Of a stretch of DNA of 24,448 bases, positions 22,066 through 24,448 are shown piece after piece. Origin of the DNA: DATLBY01 sp035526665 (GTDB taxonomy: Bacteria > Acidobacteriota > Terriglobia > Bryobacterales > Bryobacteraceae); NCBI GenBank assembly GCA_035526665.1, contig DATLBY010000430.1:1-24448 (forward strand), read 5' to 3'. The notes beneath the pieces are model-generated. The model worked only from the letters and a program-made list of their open reading frames with translations, had not been told where the DNA came from and searched no databases. Every line of letters begins with the position of its first letter. The first letter of the stretch is position 1. The position numbers and the translations under genes are program-made.

Positions 22066-23747
22066 GGCAGGAATCCAAAGCCGCCGATGGCCGCACCCAG
22101 CGAGCGCGAATCATCGGAGGGTTGAAAGGCCGGGCTGCTCCGCAGTTCCACCGCCACGAGAGCCTCCGGCGATGGAAGCAGGCGGAATTGAATCTTCTGC
22201 CAGCCGGGCTTAGTGAACTGGTGAGCGCCAATCGAATTGCCGTCCAGCATCACCTCCACGCTCAGAGAACCGGCCGCCTGCAATTGGATGGGACTGACGT
22301 TCACAGAAATCTCAAATTGCGCGGCATTGGCGGGACGGAGGAGAGTGGCGACAGCAACCGGCTTGGTCCACCGGTAGGCATTTTCGCGCTCGTACCAGCC
22401 TTCGCCGAATTGCCAGATGGGAATGTCTTTTTGGATGTCGATGTAGGACTTATACGGAGCCGAAGGATCGCGCCGGGTAATATCGAGCCGCCGGCGAGTG
22501 CTGTCCCAGCCCAGAACCGCGAAGCTGGTTTCGCGCAGCATCCCCTTGCCTTCAGGGGAGTTTAGGGATGCGACACGGCTGGACGGGTTTCGGGTGAGAT
22601 AGCGGACTGCTCCCGAGATACCCCATGGGTTGAGAGCAGCAGGAGCCCCGTCGTAGACAAAGGCCGTAGTTCCGGGCGAGCTTTTCACGAATGCCTCCAG
22701 TGTTCCGACGTACACCCGGTTCTGCTGCGCCGTTTCGAGCGTGGCAGCGCGATAGTGGCGGAGCCGCAGGTACGTGGCGGGAATCCAGCAGAGTAAAAAC
22801 ACGATTGCTACTCCTGGCGGACATTTTTCCAGCACAGCTGCCAGCGCCAGAGCGAGGAAGAGGAGAGGGACATACAGATAGACACTAAACTGCCGGTTCG
22901 GCAGCGCCAGCAGGGGGAGCAGCAAGGCTAGGGTCCCGAGGAGGCCGAAATAGAGCCGTCGATCCCGTACCAGAAAAGCGGCCGGAAGAATGAGGAGAAG
23001 GCTTAGCGGATGTAAAAGGATTAGCGAGGAGTAGTAGCGGATGGTTGCAAAAATGGCCGATCCAGTGAGTTCGATGGTGTAAGCGTCATGAGTCTGCCGG
23101 TTGGCGATCAGCGCTTGCACGCCGAAGCACAGTGAGACGGCGAAAAACGGGATTAGCCTGCGCCAGCGCTTTTCCCCAAACCACATTTCGTAGAGAGCGA
23201 TCACAACTGGAAGCATGACTGCCAGCTCTTTGGCTTTGTAGGCTAGCCAAAAGAAGGCAAAGCTTAACACCCATTTTCTGTGGGTGTAGGCCACGATACA
23301 CGCGAGGCAAAACGTGGCGCAGGCAACATCAAAAATGTACATTGGCCTCCAATACGCGTCGAACGTGGCAGGGTGAAAAAGGAAGAACACTGCCGCAACG
23401 GCGGACGGGATGACACGGAAGCCGAAACCTCGCGCTACCCAAAGCAGCAGAGCGGCATTCAGAAGATGCAGCCCTTGGAGGCCCGCCACGTAGGGAAGGA
23501 AACGCAGACCGGCGAGAGGCTCGACCGCATGGAAAAACAGGTGTCCAACTGGCCGGAAGTTGTTGCGTGAGAAGACCGGGGTGGCCAATCCCTGAACGAA
23601 ATCAACCCCCGAGATCTGCCAGGTCCAGGAAAGATTATCCAGATCATCATCCTGGAAATATCCTTTATAAGCGCCGCGGTTGGCCACCAAAAACAACAGC
23701 AGTGCCGACACTATCACCACTTGGATCCGCGTTGGCACCTGGATCAT
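22062..23747 (-). CDS. Multi-spanning membrane protein, GT-C-type glycosyltransferase-like
   Basis: A 561-residue protein with about ten hydrophobic segments in residues 8-330, and a soluble C-terminal part (about 335-561) that is probably periplasmic. After the first membrane helix comes YKGYFQDDDLDNLSW, an acidic first loop (Asp33-35, Asp37) like the conserved acidic motif of GT-C fold enzymes, which move sugars from polyprenyl phosphates. HLLNAALLLWVARGFGFRV is typical of the second and third helices in such families. The C-terminal part has beta-rich stretches (FEISVNVSPIQLQAAGSLSV, then EVMLDGNSIGAHQF) resembling a binding domain. The exact acceptor is unknown. The start at 23747 has no clear ribosome site. 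It precedes the MFS gene with a 4-bp overlap. Confidence 0.75.
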   Translation of the reverse strand: MIQVPTRIQVVIVSALLLFLVANRGAYKGYFQDDDLDNLSWTWQISGVDFVQGLATPVFSRNNFRPVGHLFFHAVEPLAGLRFLPYVAGLQGLHLLNAALLLWVARGFGFRVIPSAVAAVFFLFHPATFDAYWRPMYIFDVACATFCLACIVAYTHRKWVLSFAFFWLAYKAKELAVMLPVVIALYEMWFGEKRWRRLIPFFAVSLCFGVQALIANRQTHDAYTIELTGSAIFATIRYYSSLILLHPLSLLLILPAAFLVRDRRLYFGLLGTLALLLPLLALPNRQFSVYLYVPLLFLALALAAVLEKCPPGVAIVFLLCWIPATYLRLRHYRAATLETAQQNRVYVGTLEAFVKSSPGTTAFVYDGAPAALNPWGISGAVRYLTRNPSSRVASLNSPEGKGMLRETSFAVLGWDSTRRRLDITRRDPSAPYKSYIDIQKDIPIWQFGEGWYERENAYRWTKPVAVATLLRPANAAQFEISVNVSPIQLQAAGSLSVEVMLDGNSIGAHQFTKPGWQKIQFRLLPSPEALVAVELRSSPAFQPSDDSRSLGAAIGGFGFLP

Positions 23748-23910
23748 TGTACTTTAGGGACATGCGGCTGGTCCGAGTGAGCTGACTTACGATAAATGTT
23801 GAAACCATTCCGCCTGAGGAAGTGTCCACCAGAAGCGGGTGAAGCAAGTGTAACCGTAGCTCGTCTCTCTGGGATCTACAGTACTCCGAATTTTGGACGA
23901 TCTATAGGCG
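23748..23910. other. Divergent intergenic region
   Basis: This should hold the promoters of the GT-C/MFS pair (minus) and of the response regulator (plus). I see no convincing -35/-10 pair or operator palindrome in it. Confidence 0.4.
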
Positions 23911-24369
23911 ATGTTACTGGTTGCAGGTGGGGAAGGCTTGAAACAGATTCTGCTTGCAGAGGACAATCCGGCTGATGTGTACCTTATTCGAGAGGCCTTG
24001 AACCTACAGGCATTCGAATTCCACTTAAACGTCGTCAGCGATGGCGAAGAGGCACTCCAGTACGTTGAGCGGAAAGGTAAATACCAGGGTGCTCCCGACC
24101 CCGACCTGATCATCCTCGATCTGAACCTGCCAAAGAGTGATGGAAGCGATGTACTGCGGCGAATCCGCGAACGCTCGGACATGAATCGGATCCCCGTGGT
24201 GATTCTGACATCTTCCGATTCCCCCAGAGACAGGTCTATAGTGGCAAAATTAGGGGCCGACTCTTACCTCACGAAACCTTCCGATTTGGACGCATTTCTA
24301 GCGTTGGGCGAGACCTTCGTCCGGTTTGTGAACCCGGTGCGAGACCAAGGGCGCGGCTGCACTAACTAG
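23911..24369 (+). CDS. Stand-alone receiver-domain response regulator (Rcp1-like)
   Basis: A 152-residue single receiver domain. Acidic pocket Glu17-Asp18 (LLAEDNPADVYLIREAL), phosphoacceptor Asp70 (LIILDLNLPKSDG), Thr100 (VVILTSSDS) and Lys122 (YLTKPSD) are all present, so it should be phosphorylatable. The NPADVYLIREAL helix 1 and the longer loop before beta-3 (YVERKGKYQGAPDPD) are typical of Rcp1-type regulators, which partner phytochrome-like or hybrid histidine kinases and have no output domain. No kinase gene lies in this window. The ATG at 23911 has no clear ribosome site. A TTG at 23938, preceded by GGTGGGGAAGG, gives MKQILLAEDN, which matches most relatives better and may be the true start. 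It diverges from the GT-C-like gene with 163 bp between. Confidence 0.9.
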   Translation: MLLVAGGEGLKQILLAEDNPADVYLIREALNLQAFEFHLNVVSDGEEALQYVERKGKYQGAPDPDLIILDLNLPKSDGSDVLRRIRERSDMNRIPVVILTSSDSPRDRSIVAKLGADSYLTKPSDLDAFLALGETFVRFVNPVRDQGRGCTN

Positions 24370-24448
24370 CTTTTCGTTCCTTGTGTCAATTTGTGCCGGG
24401 CGGTTTTTCGACAGCCCTTAGGAAATCGAAATCGCAGCCCTCGTTGGC

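Noticed and set aside
24370..24448. Possible terminator after the response regulator
   Set aside because: A GGGCGG then T-rich stretch is present, but I could not find a stable stem before it.
1..24448. CRISPR arrays, tRNA or rRNA genes, phage genes
   Set aside because: No regularly spaced repeats, cloverleaf-like sequence, rRNA motifs or phage structural genes were seen.

Overview
The window looks like a chromosomal segment of an Acidobacteriota bacterium, most likely the Solibacter/Bryobacter group. This rests on gene content and is an inference. The content includes two very large TonB-dependent receptors with an N-terminal carboxypeptidase-regulatory-like domain (Oar-like, without SusD partners), an ECF sigma factor of the TIGR02999 type next to a Ser/Thr kinase with a TolB-like/TPR tail, and a winged-helix/TPR membrane regulator. 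I see no tRNA, rRNA, CRISPR array or prophage.

Left part (1-5086). The window opens inside the end of an IS3-family insertion sequence, with only its terminal repeat and the first codons of OrfA on the minus strand. About 420 bp without a convincing gene follow. Next is a regulatory block: a membrane-anchored Ser/Thr kinase (minus), an exported right-handed beta-helix protein (minus) and a divergent ECF sigma factor (plus). An 18-bp direct repeat lies on each side of this block.

Middle part (5087-14383). A minus-strand Oar-like receptor is followed by a minus-strand pair, a small glycine-rich exported protein and an SGNH/GDSL hydrolase. Divergent from the pair is a winged-helix/TM/TolB-like/TPR regulator, with an exported START-like protein 2 bp downstream. 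A perfect 15-bp palindrome sits in the divergent promoter region. Next is about 1 kb of decayed DNA holding a toxin-antitoxin pair (PIN-domain toxin and its antitoxin) broken by several frameshifts. A 15-bp direct repeat brackets it, and the right copy touches a near-consensus promoter for the next operon.

Right part (14384-24448). A tightly coupled plus-strand operon encodes a second Oar-like receptor, a secreted protein of unknown fold, a neutral-ceramidase-family hydrolase and an alpha/beta-hydrolase. All four start or stop codons overlap or lie 1 bp apart. It converges with, and overlaps by 11 bp, a minus-strand pair: a multi-spanning GT-C-like membrane protein overlapping by 4 bp an MFS transporter of the anion:cation symporter (hexuronate-like) type. 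A stand-alone receiver-domain protein closes the window. The plausible overall theme is uptake and breakdown of a complex ester- or amide-containing substrate at the outer membrane. The most unusual point is that the ceramidase-family enzyme keeps the zinc-site histidines but has Ala where family ceramidases have the catalytic Ser.
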